Below, one piece after another: positions 22,331 through 43,100 of a stretch of 48,076 nt of DNA. A program made the position numbers and the translations under genes. Location of the stretch: positions 81,385 to 129,460 of the forward strand of contig WELB01000005.1 of the NCBI GenBank assembly GCA_009602725.1. The letters run 5' to 3'. Source of the stretch: Spirogloea muscicola (Eukaryota > Streptophyta > Zygnematophyceae > Spirogloeales > Spirogloeaceae). The notes beneath the pieces were generated by a model. The model saw nothing but the letters and a program-made list of their open reading frames with translations, made no database searches and had not been told where the DNA came from. Numbering within the stretch: position 1 is the first letter of the stretch; each line of letters starts with the position of its first letter.

Positions 22331-24469
22331 TGCTAAGGACTGAGACAGCAGTAAGCGAACTCTCAGTAAACCGCTGCACGTGGGCTGCGAGCTCACAGCC
22401 TTGGGGCAACTGAGTGCCTCCCAACGCTAAGACTGTGCGCCAGCAGCGTGCCCAAGCTTCCCACGCAGGGGCTTCACTTTGTGGATTTTATTCATTTCTT
22501 TGCGCTTGTACTGACAGTGTGCTCGGTTTGCCCTTTCCATCATATAATGCACACCGTGCACCTTCCACTGGGCTGGTGGCGCAGAGATAAATATTGTGCC
22601 TGAAGAGTGGTGTGTGCGACAGAACTCCAAAAATGTTACTTCGTGGAAGCATCTGTAGCCTGAAGTGGAAGACGATCGGTTATGTCGTGTATGACAAATG
22701 AAAATATGTAGAAAAGAAAGAGTTACTTCAAGTAAATCCCTTATCTTGTTGCCGAAGTAGCAAAGCTGGGAGCCAAATCTTGATATCGTGAGAGGTATTT
22801 CTATGCTTGAGAAAGGTAGCTTCTCACGCAACCAGTAAAGCCAGTTCAAGTAGCAGGTAGCAAGACGTATATGACCAACATACGACGTAGATACTCCACT
22901 AGTATGATATGCGAGGTCACAGCTCTACCATTCCAGAGGCTTTCCAATATACTTGACATTTCAGTAACAGCAAGTAGCCAAGTCCACACTTTGTTGATTG
23001 GACAGCAGCAGCACCATACGCACAGAAGCTTCTGCACTGGCCTCATGATGCACCATGCTTGTAACAACGTCTTTGATGCACCACTCGTGAATGTGTATGT
23101 GTGTATATACTGGAGCGATTGGGACAAGACGTGCAGCCTACTCAAGCATGAGATCAAGTACTTGTAGTCATGCTTGAGAAGAACACTCGGACAGGGACTC
23201 CGTTCTGGGCACCAGAAATCTTCAATATGGGAGAGGTGAAGGCTGAGCGAAGGACTTCAAATTAGTTGGAGGGAGCAACAACAAAGGGCAGTGCCATAGG
23301 TCTGCGTGGGTCAACGATCCTGACAAAACAGAACTGCATGCCTGCTGCTGAGCTCTTCAAAGTTACAGAGATGCTTTACATTTCACTCTAGTCCCCACTG
23401 CCTAGATTGCGCAAGCCACTTGATACGTGTTCCTATGGTGACTAATGATCCAACTTGGAGTGATCAGCCATATAGCAAGCGACGAGGCAAATTGCAATCA
23501 GGATTTTAAACCTGTGCGAGTGTCATCGGACAACACCAACTATCAGTCATAGCCTTTCTTTTGTAATATAGATAAATACTGCCCCATCCCCTCTTCCATA
23601 GCGTGACAAGCAGCCTAAGCAGCCTATTCATGCCTAAAAACTCGTGGAAGACCAACTCAATGCTGGATAACAAGCCTAGACTCAGGATACATACATGGGG
23701 GCCTGTTTGCAGAGGGGCCTGCGCCTCTTGATGTCTAATGTGAAGCCGGCTCCTCGTGCACTTCGGTTAGTTGGCCCAGTCTTCAATACTCAGCCTATTT
23801 CATCGGCTAGTGAGCATAGTGACAGATTTCTCAAACCCTGCTCGCTTGATCTGCACAAGCGAAGCTAATTGTTAGCTCAGATGTCATGCTCACTGGTCGC
23901 TACAAAGGTTAGCATACGCAAGAGGCAATGTGTAGAGTTGGCCTTCATACAGACGGATCTAATCACCGCAGCTAAATTATGTGTGATGTGCTTGACAAGT
24001 GCAGAGGTTTGGCTGCTAAATTGTGCAGCAATACGAAGCAAATGCAAATCTAGAGCACCGATGAAATTGACAGATACCTAGGTACAGTATGCAGACGGTG
24101 CACCTTGTAAAGAGCTTCATGATTGCTTGGCAAGATCTTAGAGGACCTGCAAACCTTAACTCAATTACCATCTTCTGACCTCTTCAAGCTTGTATAGTTT
24201 TACAGTCACCTCGTATGTGCTTGTCTGTGTAATTCTCAGGCTTGTATAATCTTACAATCACCTCATATGATTTCCCTTGAAGCATTGAAAAAGAATACCA
24301 GATTTCAAGTGTCTGGTCAAGTATGACAATCGTTATTCTTTCCCACCACTTGACGACACCCTGACTATGTTGCAAGTCGACATTTCCACCAAGTACTGTA
24401 CAATCATCAATTGCTCAATGTGAGCATGGCGTGTTTGTCTCGTGGAGGTTGAACTCCAAGAGTGGCAGG
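22331..24469. other. Intergenic, no gene recognised
   Basis: About 2.1 kb of average-composition sequence between the repeat cluster and the ABC-transporter stop codon. Open frames are short, lack family resemblance and show no convincing splice pattern. A short duplicated phrase (cttgtataRTyTTACARTCACCTCRTATG) occurs near 24188 and 24240. The 3' UTR of the transporter should lie at its right end. Confidence 0.5.
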
Positions 24470-33847
<9,378 letters not shown>

Positions 33848-33848
33848 N

Positions 33849-34460
33849 ATCGCGGTGATCGGACGGCGGCCCGGCTCCGGCGGCGCCGCCGGGGCCCGCG
33901 CCGGGGCGCAGGGACGCCCCGCGGAAACGCGCCGCAGATCGCGGCGTCGATTTCGGCGGGGTGCTGGGGTCGGGAGAAACCTGGGGCTGGGGGGCGGTTA
34001 CCGGAGCGTACGGTTACCCGGGATCGTCCTGCAGGAATTGAATGATTCGTGAGATCCCCACCTCGGGGCAGACTGATCAGCCTGCGCCTCCGCGCCGAAA
34101 TGGCGGCTGCCACGAATTCGATCACAAACCGCACGAGCCGCGTCCGGTCGACCGAGCCCGGCGACCCCGTGCTCCCCCTGAGCAGCCGCCACGTGGCTCT
34201 TGGCACCTGACGTCACCGGCGCACCGCCTGCAGCCTCTACGTGAAACGTCATGCCCATCACCACGGACGCTCAGGGACGCCGCCACCGCCGCACCCCAGA
34301 CATGGTGGGCATTCGACGTGGCGGAGGTCCACGAGCCTTGGTCGAGGTGGTTGTGACGGAGGCGTACAGGGGTCCAGCATCCACCCACATTGCTGGCAGC
34401 GCAGTGGGAAGTGCGGAGAGGAGGAAGCTGCAGTACCACTCTGACCGCCTCCTCCTACCA
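33849..34460. promoter_or_regulatory. GC-rich upstream region of the ABC-transporter gene
   Basis: GC-rich sequence follows the N and probably holds the missing N-terminal codons, 5' UTR and promoter of the minus-strand transporter. Long frames through it on both strands are composition effects. No motif is assigned. Confidence 0.45.
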
Positions 34461-35085
34461 GCACCTGCGGGCCGGGAGAGCCCTCGCTGCTGCCTCTGGC
34501 TCTGGCCAGGGGACCCGCTTCCAGGAGCCAAGTTTCTCTGACCTGAGGTTGCTTAGCAGGGGTTACTGAGTGCTTCGTATCTGCTTAGTTTCTTCTTGTG
34601 CTTGTTTTTCTTAGTGCTTCCCCGGGCCCCTTCTCGTACTTGGCTCATTCTCTTTTGGGCTGGCTTTTCCCAGCCCCTATCCTCAATGGGCGAGCCCTTC
34701 CCCCTCCTATCAGCCGCAATTGACACTCTTGGCAGCATGAGTCCTCGTTCTCACACCCAACTTGAGAACATCACAAGTCTAGGATATGCACGACGTGAGG
34801 ATATGCTTCCAGCCGAGATGGGCATGCCGGCAGCCTAGGTGTCGGTTTTTCAGCGTCGTGTGTCAGCCTGTTTGCAGCGAGCTCAGGCTCATGCTTTGCA
34901 CCAGAAAGCTGGTGGCACAAGGGCTTGTCCATCACCGCCCAGAGTTTGGGCATCAGTTAGCGACCTCTACGTGCTGACTCGTGGTTAATGAGCGGGGTCA
35001 GCTTGGCAGTAAGTGATGTACATCTGTCGATGTGCTTGCCTTTGTACTTGACCACTCAGGCCCTCCATCACTCAATACACACTCC
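34461..35085 (+). repeat. Dispersed composite repeat, copy B
   Basis: Matches copy A in two blocks: 34461-34699 corresponds to 19001-19240, and 34711-35062 to 19657-20020. The two blocks are almost adjacent here, joined just after the hairpin gggctggcttttcccagccc. Like copy A it sits beyond the GC-rich 5' region of a minus-strand gene. Confidence 0.7.
34711..34988 (+). pseudogene. Broken copy of the repeat-borne open frame
   Basis: Aligns with the 19653-19952 frame (AAID, LENI, LGYARR, LPAEMGMPAA, QRAQAxALHQKAG, ASVSDLYVLTRG), but a TAG replaces the TAT codon right after PAEMGMPAA. The copy ends in TAA at 34986-34988. In its present form it cannot encode the full product. Confidence 0.55.
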
Positions 35086-35099
35086 ATTCGTATAAAATG

Positions 35100-35460
35100 A
35101 GAGACTCTTCCAGTAAAGGGCGATGGCTGTGATTGGCCAGCCCAGAAAATGAATGACGAAATTCTTCTTTCAGGTGGCGACGGGTGTGAAAGGCCAGCCC
35201 AAGAGAATGACAAACCTTAAGGGGCCGGAAAGTGCAAACCATTCAGCAAAGCAAGTACCACGAAGGATGGTCACTCAGGAACCTTCAGTCAAAAGTCAAA
35301 CGACTAGCAGCCGAAAGATCAATAAGCTCGTTCAACGGGGGTGAGGGCTGTAAAAGCCAGCCCCAAACGCATGAACAAGGTCCGAAGGGTCCGGAAAGCG
35401 CTATGACACACAACAAAGCAAGTACCACGAAGGATGATCACTTAGTAACCCCTTGTAAGC
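35100..35460. repeat. Hairpin-repeat units near copy B
   Basis: Two direct units, about 165 bp apart (near 35170-35290 and 35336-35450), share AAAxGCCAGCCC, then AAGCAAGTACCACGAAGGAT and a trailing TAACC or GAACC. A further stretch at 35098-35150 (GGCTGTGATTGGCCAG) matches 20870-20925 in the first cluster. Confidence 0.7.
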
Positions 35461-36931
35461 GGCCGCGAGTCATAAAGACTAGCCAACGGAAAGGAGTCGC
35501 CCTGTCAGTAGCCTGAGGGAGCAGCCAGGGCACAGGCAGCACGCAGATAAAGGCTAAAGCCAGGATATTGCTTTAAGTAGACATTGGCATTTGATACACA
35601 AGGGCCAGACTGCTTGCGGCAACAATATTGGCTCCTCCCACTAGGTGCCCCTGCCATCGAAAAATTGCTTGATACGCAAGTCGCCGCAGGAGGTCAAAGT
35701 AACCGAACCTCGAACATGGACGTCTATTGCATTCAAATTTCTTAGATACCCAAGAGACATAATCGTCTAATAAGTGGGGCCAAAAAAGAGTGGACAGCAA
35801 TTGGGCCTCTGCCAGAAAGGCGCCCTTCAGACAAACGAGAGGCTGCCATGTTGTATGCAGAAGCCCCCAGTCAATAACCCGAAGGTGACACACCGATAGA
35901 GTGCAAGCTTGACCAGAGGCGGCAGCTGCTGTTAGAGGCCAGCACAAAGGAGAATGTTCGTGAGTCTTGGGCACGATGGTGCTGGCAAAGGCCGCCGGTG
36001 CAACAGATGAAGCCACCCGACTGGTCAAGTGTGCCAGCTTATTGGCTGCGAGATGGCAAAGGCTGCCGTCTCGCAGTCAACAAGCTGGGGGCATGAGCCT
36101 GGGGTCAGAGAGACTACTGCAGGGCATCGAGGTCCCTCGGCAGATGCCCAAGGCAGCGAACGCACTTGATCCTGGCAAAGGTGCAGGGCAAAGGATTACC
36201 GATGTTGCCAAGACACTGACGACCGCGTGTAATGGGTACGCTCAGGCAAGCTGGATGTTGGCCTGCTCCTGCTTGGTGCCTGCCTGAGGCTTAAAGCTCA
36301 GTGTCTGTCGTCATATGCAAGTGGGTGAGCTGGCCCATAATGAGCATCTGCTTCTCCCATGGAGCAAGAACAACTCCTCTCCTCCACCTCTAGCCCCAAC
36401 TTTTCTCCTCAGTTTCGCATTGACTGCCTCCTGCAATTTCAGCCTCACAATGGAGCTCGTCTCTCACTTCCTCAAGGACAAGTCACCTATTTCTTCCTTT
36501 CAGCTGGCTCCTCGCTGCCACCACCCTCATAAGGTGGGAATGCTACTCCTCTTGTCTTGGTCCCTAACTCGATTTCTGCTCGCTCACAGCTTGCGCTGGC
36601 AAGGTGCCCGTTGAGCCATGCTGGGGTTGCCAAACGACGTCCTGGCCATGGAGATATTGGGCCCGCCGCCAAGACTGTGGCCGGAGGAGCAAGGTGCAAG
36701 TCCCTGCACTATTTGGCCCCTCTCATGCTTGCTGGTAGTGCACTTCTGGCAGAAGGGCCTGCAGCAGCAGATCGCTCTCTGGGCTACAGGCTCTCCAAAG
36801 CAGCAGATGGGACAGCTAACTTCAGGTCCTTGTGCCTAAGGCAGAGCAGGGTTGTGGTGTGCAAGACGGGCAAGGCTGGAAACCAGCCTTGACACTGGTG
36901 CATGGAAAGTCTGAGAATTGCGGCAACTACG
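35461..36931. other. Intergenic, no gene recognised
   Basis: About 1.5 kb between the repeat cluster and the PWWP gene stop codon. Open frames are short and their translations show no family resemblance. The right end should contain the PWWP-gene 3' UTR. Confidence 0.45.
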
Positions 36932-39557
36932 CTAGGTGACAGCTGTATGGGCAAATGGGGACCCCGCAGGTGGGCTGAGTCCAAGCTGGCGCATGATCCG
37001 CTGTCGCCGCTCCTGGCGCTGGTTGAGGGCAGGCATCTTCTCCTGCACAGGTATAATCTCCTTTCAAAGACGTACACGCAAATTTCAACTTGTGACTTTC
37101 TCTCAGGTAAGGTGGAGACAGGAGCGATCTGTTTCGCTTATGTCCCAAACCTCGTGCTCAATGCTCGATGGCAGGTTGGCTTGCAAGCAGGAACCTGCTG
37201 ACTGCCTAATCACCACCTGCCTCACCAGGAGGTTGGCTGGCTAAGCATGTAAAGATGCAAATTACCCTGAGTTGGGAACAAGCACTCTACCTCTCTTGCA
37301 GCACCCTTCATCCAGCCCTTGCGTTTGCTGCGCTGGGAAATGGCGCCGACCCTATTACCCTCGTCGTGTTCACCAGTAGGATCTGCAGTCAGGCAAGCAC
37401 CTCAGTATCTTACTTCCAAGCCCTGATCAGAAAGGCGATGCCGAGCCCCCTTGTCTTTGCCCAATCAACAGCGTCGCATCTTTGTTGCACATCACATGGC
37501 ATAGGAGCAGCATTCAGGTTTTCCCCCAACTGGATCAAAAGGGCGACTACCTTCACTATCGCCACCAATTGTCAGCAGCCCCGGCTGCAGTTCGTTGGAG
37601 GAATTGCCCTCCCACCTGCTCGGCAGTTTCCCCGTCTTTGAGAACTCAAGCGCCTGCATGACTGGTCAGACACCAGCTTGAGCACAGTGCCTGCCATGGT
37701 GCAGGAGTCGAGCAGGTTGCCAGATACACTGAAAACCCCCAAGAACCCCCAACAAGCAGCTTATGTGACCTGCACAGTTGGCACGTCTAAAATGACAGCT
37801 GAAAGGAAGTGGGCTAGTCCTTAAGAGCTGCAAAAGACTTGCAGTTACAGCGTGCATCTGGGAGATGCTGAGAGTCCATCTATAGAGTTGGGTCTAAATA
37901 CCTCGTCAATGCCGACTTGGAAGGACTTCTTCTTGCTCTTGCTCCTGTCAGCAAATTTCTGCGTTGCAGCAAGAGGCATCAGGTGAACGACTGCTTGCTT
38001 TTCCACCACTGCGATAAGCTTCTTGTTATTTCTCTGAGATTGTGAGCCTTTCCTTAGTAATTGAAATTTGTGCAGATCTTTCTCATTTCTATTTAGGACT
38101 GATCTGGTTTGTTTCCGTGACAGAAAGCAGGCACAGAGTCAACAGACCCTAGTAGACACCCTGAAGTTCTAACCCTAAATGCAAGCCACCAACTGACATG
38201 GCATCCGTATGCAGTGCTGGACAAGCGTCGAGGAAGTCTTTTAACAGCATATGCTGACAGTATGCTGAAGAGCTTCACGTGAGGAGCTAAGACAAGTATG
38301 TGAGACTGACCACATGGAGCTCCGAGATGCAAGCCACAGCGTCCACCCAGGCACTGCAGGTCACAAAGTATGATGCTGAGACGGCAACCCAACACAGGAC
38401 TTCACGACCACAAGACATAACAAGGAATTGGCCCGTTCACAAGACTTAGCAAAGTAGCAGCTGTCCGTAATTAGGCATCTATGCTGGTAGTCCTGCCAAT
38501 GAGTGACACTAAGCAAAGCGCAAGCAAAAGATGAACCTGTTCAACAGCACTACTCTCGCTCCGCAGCAGCTGCAGAATGTTTCTGCCAGTAAGCAGAGCC
38601 TTGGCGTTCATGGGCCTCCAGAGGCCAGCTCTGAAGGCACTCACTAGTCATAGGTGCCGAAGAAACGAACAAGGACCTCCCTGTCGGAGGTCTGCTCCTT
38701 GCGCAGGCCCGCGTCAGCCATTGCTCCATCGACGACCTGGCCAACATGCATCTCGTCAGATTCTGACGGGGCTGGCAGTAGACACAAGGTAGACGAATCG
38801 GATGGGCTCGAGTTGGGCTTTGTGTGAACCATTCAATTCTCCCCGTTATTGTGGAACATCGAAGCTTGACATATGGAAGTATCGCCCAAAGCCCATCTCT
38901 TCACCATATCTACAACGACCATGCTCAATGTGGACGACTATCCAACCGCAGACTTACCAACTTCTCAAGAGTCACCTGAACCTGATCTGCACAGAAGTGC
39001 GTCCAACTTGCTTCCTCTGACGCGATGTCAGAGCAGGGCAGCTGATGGTAGCTGGGGCGCGCACCTGAGCCGGCCACCACGGGAAGCGGCCCAGCTTCGC
39101 CCAGATGGCCTTGCCCACGAGGTCCCGGGCCTCCGCACTGCTCCCGTCGCTCCCATCTTTGGCCGCGGGCTGCGCTTTTGAGCGGGCCCTCAGCATCGCG
39201 TCATACCCAGTCTCGTCGGCCCTGCCAACGCCGCAAATGAGATTATCAATGGCAGCGGGCCAGCTTGAGCTTCCCAAGCCCCGCCGAGCCGGGCCATGGC
39301 GGCGCCGCCACAGCGCCCAGAAGCCTAAACCCCGAACCCTGAACCAACCTCTCCAGCTTGGCCTCCTCGCGAGCCCTGGCGGCGGCGAGCCGCGCCTTGA
39401 CGCGCGCCGTCCCGCGGATGCCGTCGTCTGCCGGCGGCTTCACAGGCGGCGACGCCTCCGCCGCCGCCGCCGCTGCCACCGCCGCCGCCGTCGCCGCCGC
39501 CGCCGCCGCCGCTGCAGCTGCAGCTGTGTTCCAAACTGACTCCAAACCAGCAGACAT
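36932..39557 (-). CDS. PWWP-domain protein (chromatin reader), polyalanine N-terminus
   Basis: PWWP domains bind methylated-lysine nucleosomes and DNA in the nucleus. Traced exons: 39557-39349, 39221-39065, a small exon near 38980-38963 (VTLEKL), 38817-38645, 38353-38311, 38033-37902, one starting at 37653, and a last exon from about 37050 to the stop at 36932. The domain is split: VGKAIWAKLGRFPWWPAQ in exon 2, then VLVRFFGTYDYAWV across the exon 4/5 junction. The 60-residue stretch between them is longer than in a simple PWWP, so the domain carries an insert rich in Ser/Asp. Downstream are KFADRSKSKKKSFQVGIDE and ALEFSKTGKLPSRW, the usual helical end of plant PWWP proteins, and RRQRIMRQLGLSPPAGSPF at the C-terminus. 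The N-terminus (MSAGLESVWNT...) is followed by long Ala runs. At least one exon between 37060 and 37600 remains unresolved. The exact target is unknown. Confidence 0.8.
39455..39525 (-). repeat. GCN run encoding polyalanine in the PWWP protein
   Basis: An imperfect trinucleotide run (CCGCCG... on the plus strand) codes for long Ala tracts just after MSAGLESVWNT. Such tracts expand and contract easily and are usually disordered or helical linkers. Confidence 0.8.
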
Positions 39558-40189
39558 CAGTTTGATATTTCTGAAAATGAAAATCGTGGAAAACAGTCAG
39601 ATGTTGTCAAAACAATGACAAAGAAGGAAGAAACTATGAAAGAGAAAAGGAGGTGAAAGTGTCATGGAAAATCTTAATGTCGAGGACTCGAGGGCAGCCT
39701 CGAAGTCTCTTCTTGAGTCTCAGCAGTCTTGATATTTGACATCATAACGGAATTTGTCACTTATTATGGGACTTTGGCTTCTTCTGAAGTATTCCTTCTT
39801 ATGGTGAAATACCCAATTTCAAGATGCAACAAATGAGAACATTCACTTATTCTAACAAAGAAGAAAGTCTACTTTCCACATTGGTGAATAGATTAAATGT
39901 TAGGCTTGCTCGTATTTTGATCTGTGATTCTATTCTTGCAGCAAGACATTCTCTATCTCGTGCTACAACAGGAGGGATGGGGTTCAGTGTGTGAGCTATT
40001 TGCCACGGCATGGCGAGAAGAAGAGTGCAGCGGCAGAGGAACCAAAAGCCTTCNCGCCGACGCCGCCGCCGCCGCCGCGGACCCCGACGCCGCCGCACCC
40101 GACCGACGGCGCGGCGACGCGCAGGCAATTGCATGACAGGGCCGTCGGTGGCGCCGTCCGCTGCCGCTGTGTCCTCGTGAGCTGGCTCA
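39558..40189. promoter_or_regulatory. Divergent promoter region between the PWWP and coiled-coil genes
   Basis: 632 bp separate the start codons of two genes transcribed away from each other. The left two thirds are AT-rich and the right third, from about 40055, is GC-rich and contains an N at 40054. It must hold both promoters. No specific element is assigned. Confidence 0.6.
40054..40054. other. Single ambiguous base (N) beside a CCG-rich run
   Basis: One N occurs at the border between average-composition sequence and a CCG-rich island upstream of the coiled-coil gene. It does not affect coding sequence in the model given. Confidence 0.9.
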
Positions 40190-43100
40190 ATGTCGTGGAT
40201 CAAGTCCGCATTCAACAAAGCGGCGGAGGCGGCCGGCGGCGCCGGCAAGGGCTCCGTACCTTCGTCGCTGTCTCGCGTCAGGCTGTACGCCGGGTCCGTC
40301 GTCCAGAACGCCGGGCACGCGGTCGCAGGCAGCGCAAAGATATTCCAGGAGCGCCTGGTGAGCATTTGCCACTTCCACGACCGTGTGGCGATTACGGCCA
40401 ATATCGTCGGGCGGGATTCTCTTCGCCAGTAGTTTAACATCTCCGATTGTGAATTTTTCATCAAAGAGCTCGTGACCGCCTGGAGTAGACCTTGTCATGC
40501 CGACGGCAGTGGAAGTCACTGTCGAGTTGCCTTAGGGGATGGCTATGGATGTACTGTCATAAATGCAATCTTCAATACGGTCAACAGACTTCATGCTCTG
40601 TGCCCAACGTCAGTTCTGTTGACTTACTGATCACACTCGCACTTCATGCTAGTGAGCTGGCACTATAGTAGGTTGATGTTGGTGTCATCAGACAATTAAC
40701 ATGCTTCTACATCTATGGTTAGCAACCGTCTCTGCCTGCTTTGCTACATCAGCAAGCAAGGCAGCAGTGAGCTGTTTCAGTCACTAGCAGATCAGACAGG
40801 CTGCATAAGCTTGGAAGCTAATTGGCACCGCTCTTTTGTTGCATGAGTACTGCAGTCGGGCAAACATTACAACAACTTCAAGCATGCTGTGCGGAGGCTG
40901 GATGAAGTCTCACTGGCGACTCGAGGCGAAGAAAGACTGCAAGCCCTGACACGATGGTTGGGTGCTCTCAAGGATCTGGACAATGACGCCAAAGTTGCGG
41001 CATCAAAGCTTGAGAGGCAGAGTGCAGCCTCCAGAGAAGGGTCGCCGGGGTCCCCCACGGATCAAGAGCCGGTAGCCAAAGAGAGCAACGAAGTAGAAGC
41101 AGAAGAAGAGCTGCCTCCTACACCAAGCAAAGCTGCCTCTGTAAGCATGGCATTTCATGATCTTGCTGTCAATTTTGTTCACACGAGTAAGTCAGAGAAG
41201 AGGTCAGAATGACTATCTTGTCGCACTTGAAACTCTCTTGACATTGCCTGTAGCATTCTTCTTTACAATTGGTTGCGGCTGCATCTGCTTGTGGATTAGC
41301 AAGATGACTTGTGGGCTAGAAGCCTAACATCTGAAGACAGTAGATGCCATGGCCCAGAGGCCTTAGCCCACTTTGCCCACAATCGTCTGAGGTGGTGAAC
41401 CAGGTCCTCTTCTTTGACTCTGAGGTCTGCAGCGAGCCTCTCAGCTTCAGGGACCTATTTCTCCGCAGCAATGCTTTGGAAAACATCGTGACCTCATTGG
41501 TGAGGTCTTGGGCCCACCTCAATAAGCCGCCCCCCCCCCAGGAGAATGCTCTTTTGCCGCAAGAACAGTCCCTAGCTGTGAATAGCAAGTCATTTGACAA
41601 ACTCTTAAGTAGTATTGAGCTTTGCTTGTGAATATCTTCGTCTCCATACCTTCTCTGCATCCACGAAATGCTGGAGATTACTATCTGGGACAGCAACTCT
41701 TGCAGGTGGTGTACTTAACATACTGATCTATGAAAGACTGAGGTTCCAGGAAAAGCATCACATGGTCTGACTACTTGTGCATCTGAGCAGATATTGGATG
41801 CACCTGAAGATGAGGAAGTCTCGATTGTACTTGAGATGTTCTGGTAGGCATGTCTTCACTTCTTTGATATGCTTGCACAGTATCTTCCTGCCTTGTGTGG
41901 AGACAGCGGGTATGCTTCCAATCAACACACTGTTGAGGCTCGATGCACGCATGCGGTGCTCCTGCATCAGGTTATGCCTCGCTGGAGGGCAAGAAGTACA
42001 CAAGGCGATCATGAGTGGCATTCAGGATCTTTCGAAAGTGAATGCGGGGTACTCAGATGAGGTTTTGGTGAGTAAAGCGCCACTAATCTCTATGGCCTTC
42101 TCGAGTGGCTTGTACCGCATATTCTACGTCACGAAGGTAACAAACAAGCACTCTGTTGTTGCACACTTCAGTTTCGCTGTCTCTCAAGCATATGCGGGCT
42201 CATACTGGCCATGGAGTTACTGCTGGCAGATAACTCGTGAGGAGTTGCTGCATATGGCAAGGGATGTCGTGACGGGACTGAAGCAAAACTCTGCAATCGA
42301 AAGGTTCTCTTTGCTAGCTCGGTGCCTGCCACAGACATCCTTGGTTGAATGACTCGCACACTTCCGAGCGCACACCTTATGAGAGGCAGGCAAGTCAGAG
42401 GTCCACTCAGTCACGTGTTTTGTGGCATCAGGTTGAATGTAGAGATAGGCCGTCTGCAACAACACATGGATGAGAAGTTGGCCTCATTGCCAAGCGAGGC
42501 TATACCTCTGGCTAAGTCAACTGAATCTGAGGACCTCCCTGATACCTTGAAGGAGGTAGGGAATCTCTATGGCAGGACTCTCAGCTTCTTCATCTGCAGA
42601 ATGCATTGCTGAAATCTCCATGTCATCTGAGAGCTGATTTGCAATCCTTTACTGCCAATATGCGGCTCTGACTCACACTTAAATTTGCGCTCAATATGTT
42701 GCTGATGGGCTGCAGGGATCTGCTTTGACTGAGGACATTTTGCACTTGGCATCTCGCTTGGGAGACTGCCTGCAGAAGAAGAAGGCTGAGCTTCACCAGG
42801 GTGATGACACAGAAACACGAAATGAGAAGGTGCGCTGGAGAAATGTCATATGCTTCACCTAAAAGAAGAGCATATTTGTCATGCATCATGCTCCTCCTGC
42901 ACTGGTTACATCGACCCTGCTGAACGTTCTTGCTGTGTTGTGTCCTTCTGCAGGTCGAGAGGCTTAAGCAGCTGGCAGCCGAGCTCGCTGATGGAGCAGC
43001 CAAAATCAAGGCGAAGATATCAGAGAGCAGGTGAGCAAGCTTTCAAGCAATAGACGTAGACGCCGTGGGAATGACATGTTCCTTGCAAGCTGTGGAAGCC

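Noticed and set aside
24333-24469. Reading the transporter C-terminus on to a stop at 24333
   Set aside because: A careful recount of the six-G run (24477-24482) places a TAG in frame at 24470-24472, and only this closes the frame sum.
33849-34206. A Met at 34206 as the transporter start
   Set aside because: The frame would pass through the N and a polyglycine run, adding about 150 low-complexity residues unlike any ABCC N-terminus. The phase across the N is unknown.
36315-36892. Several plus-strand frames of 70-110 aa
   Set aside because: No shared frame, no conserved motif and no consistent splice pattern; they look like chance frames.
37492-37640. Ending the PWWP gene at the TGA near 37492
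   Set aside because: A coding block typical of plant PWWP C-termini (RRQRIMRQLGLSPPAGSPF) lies further downstream at about 36950-37050, so the gene probably continues through at least one more exon.
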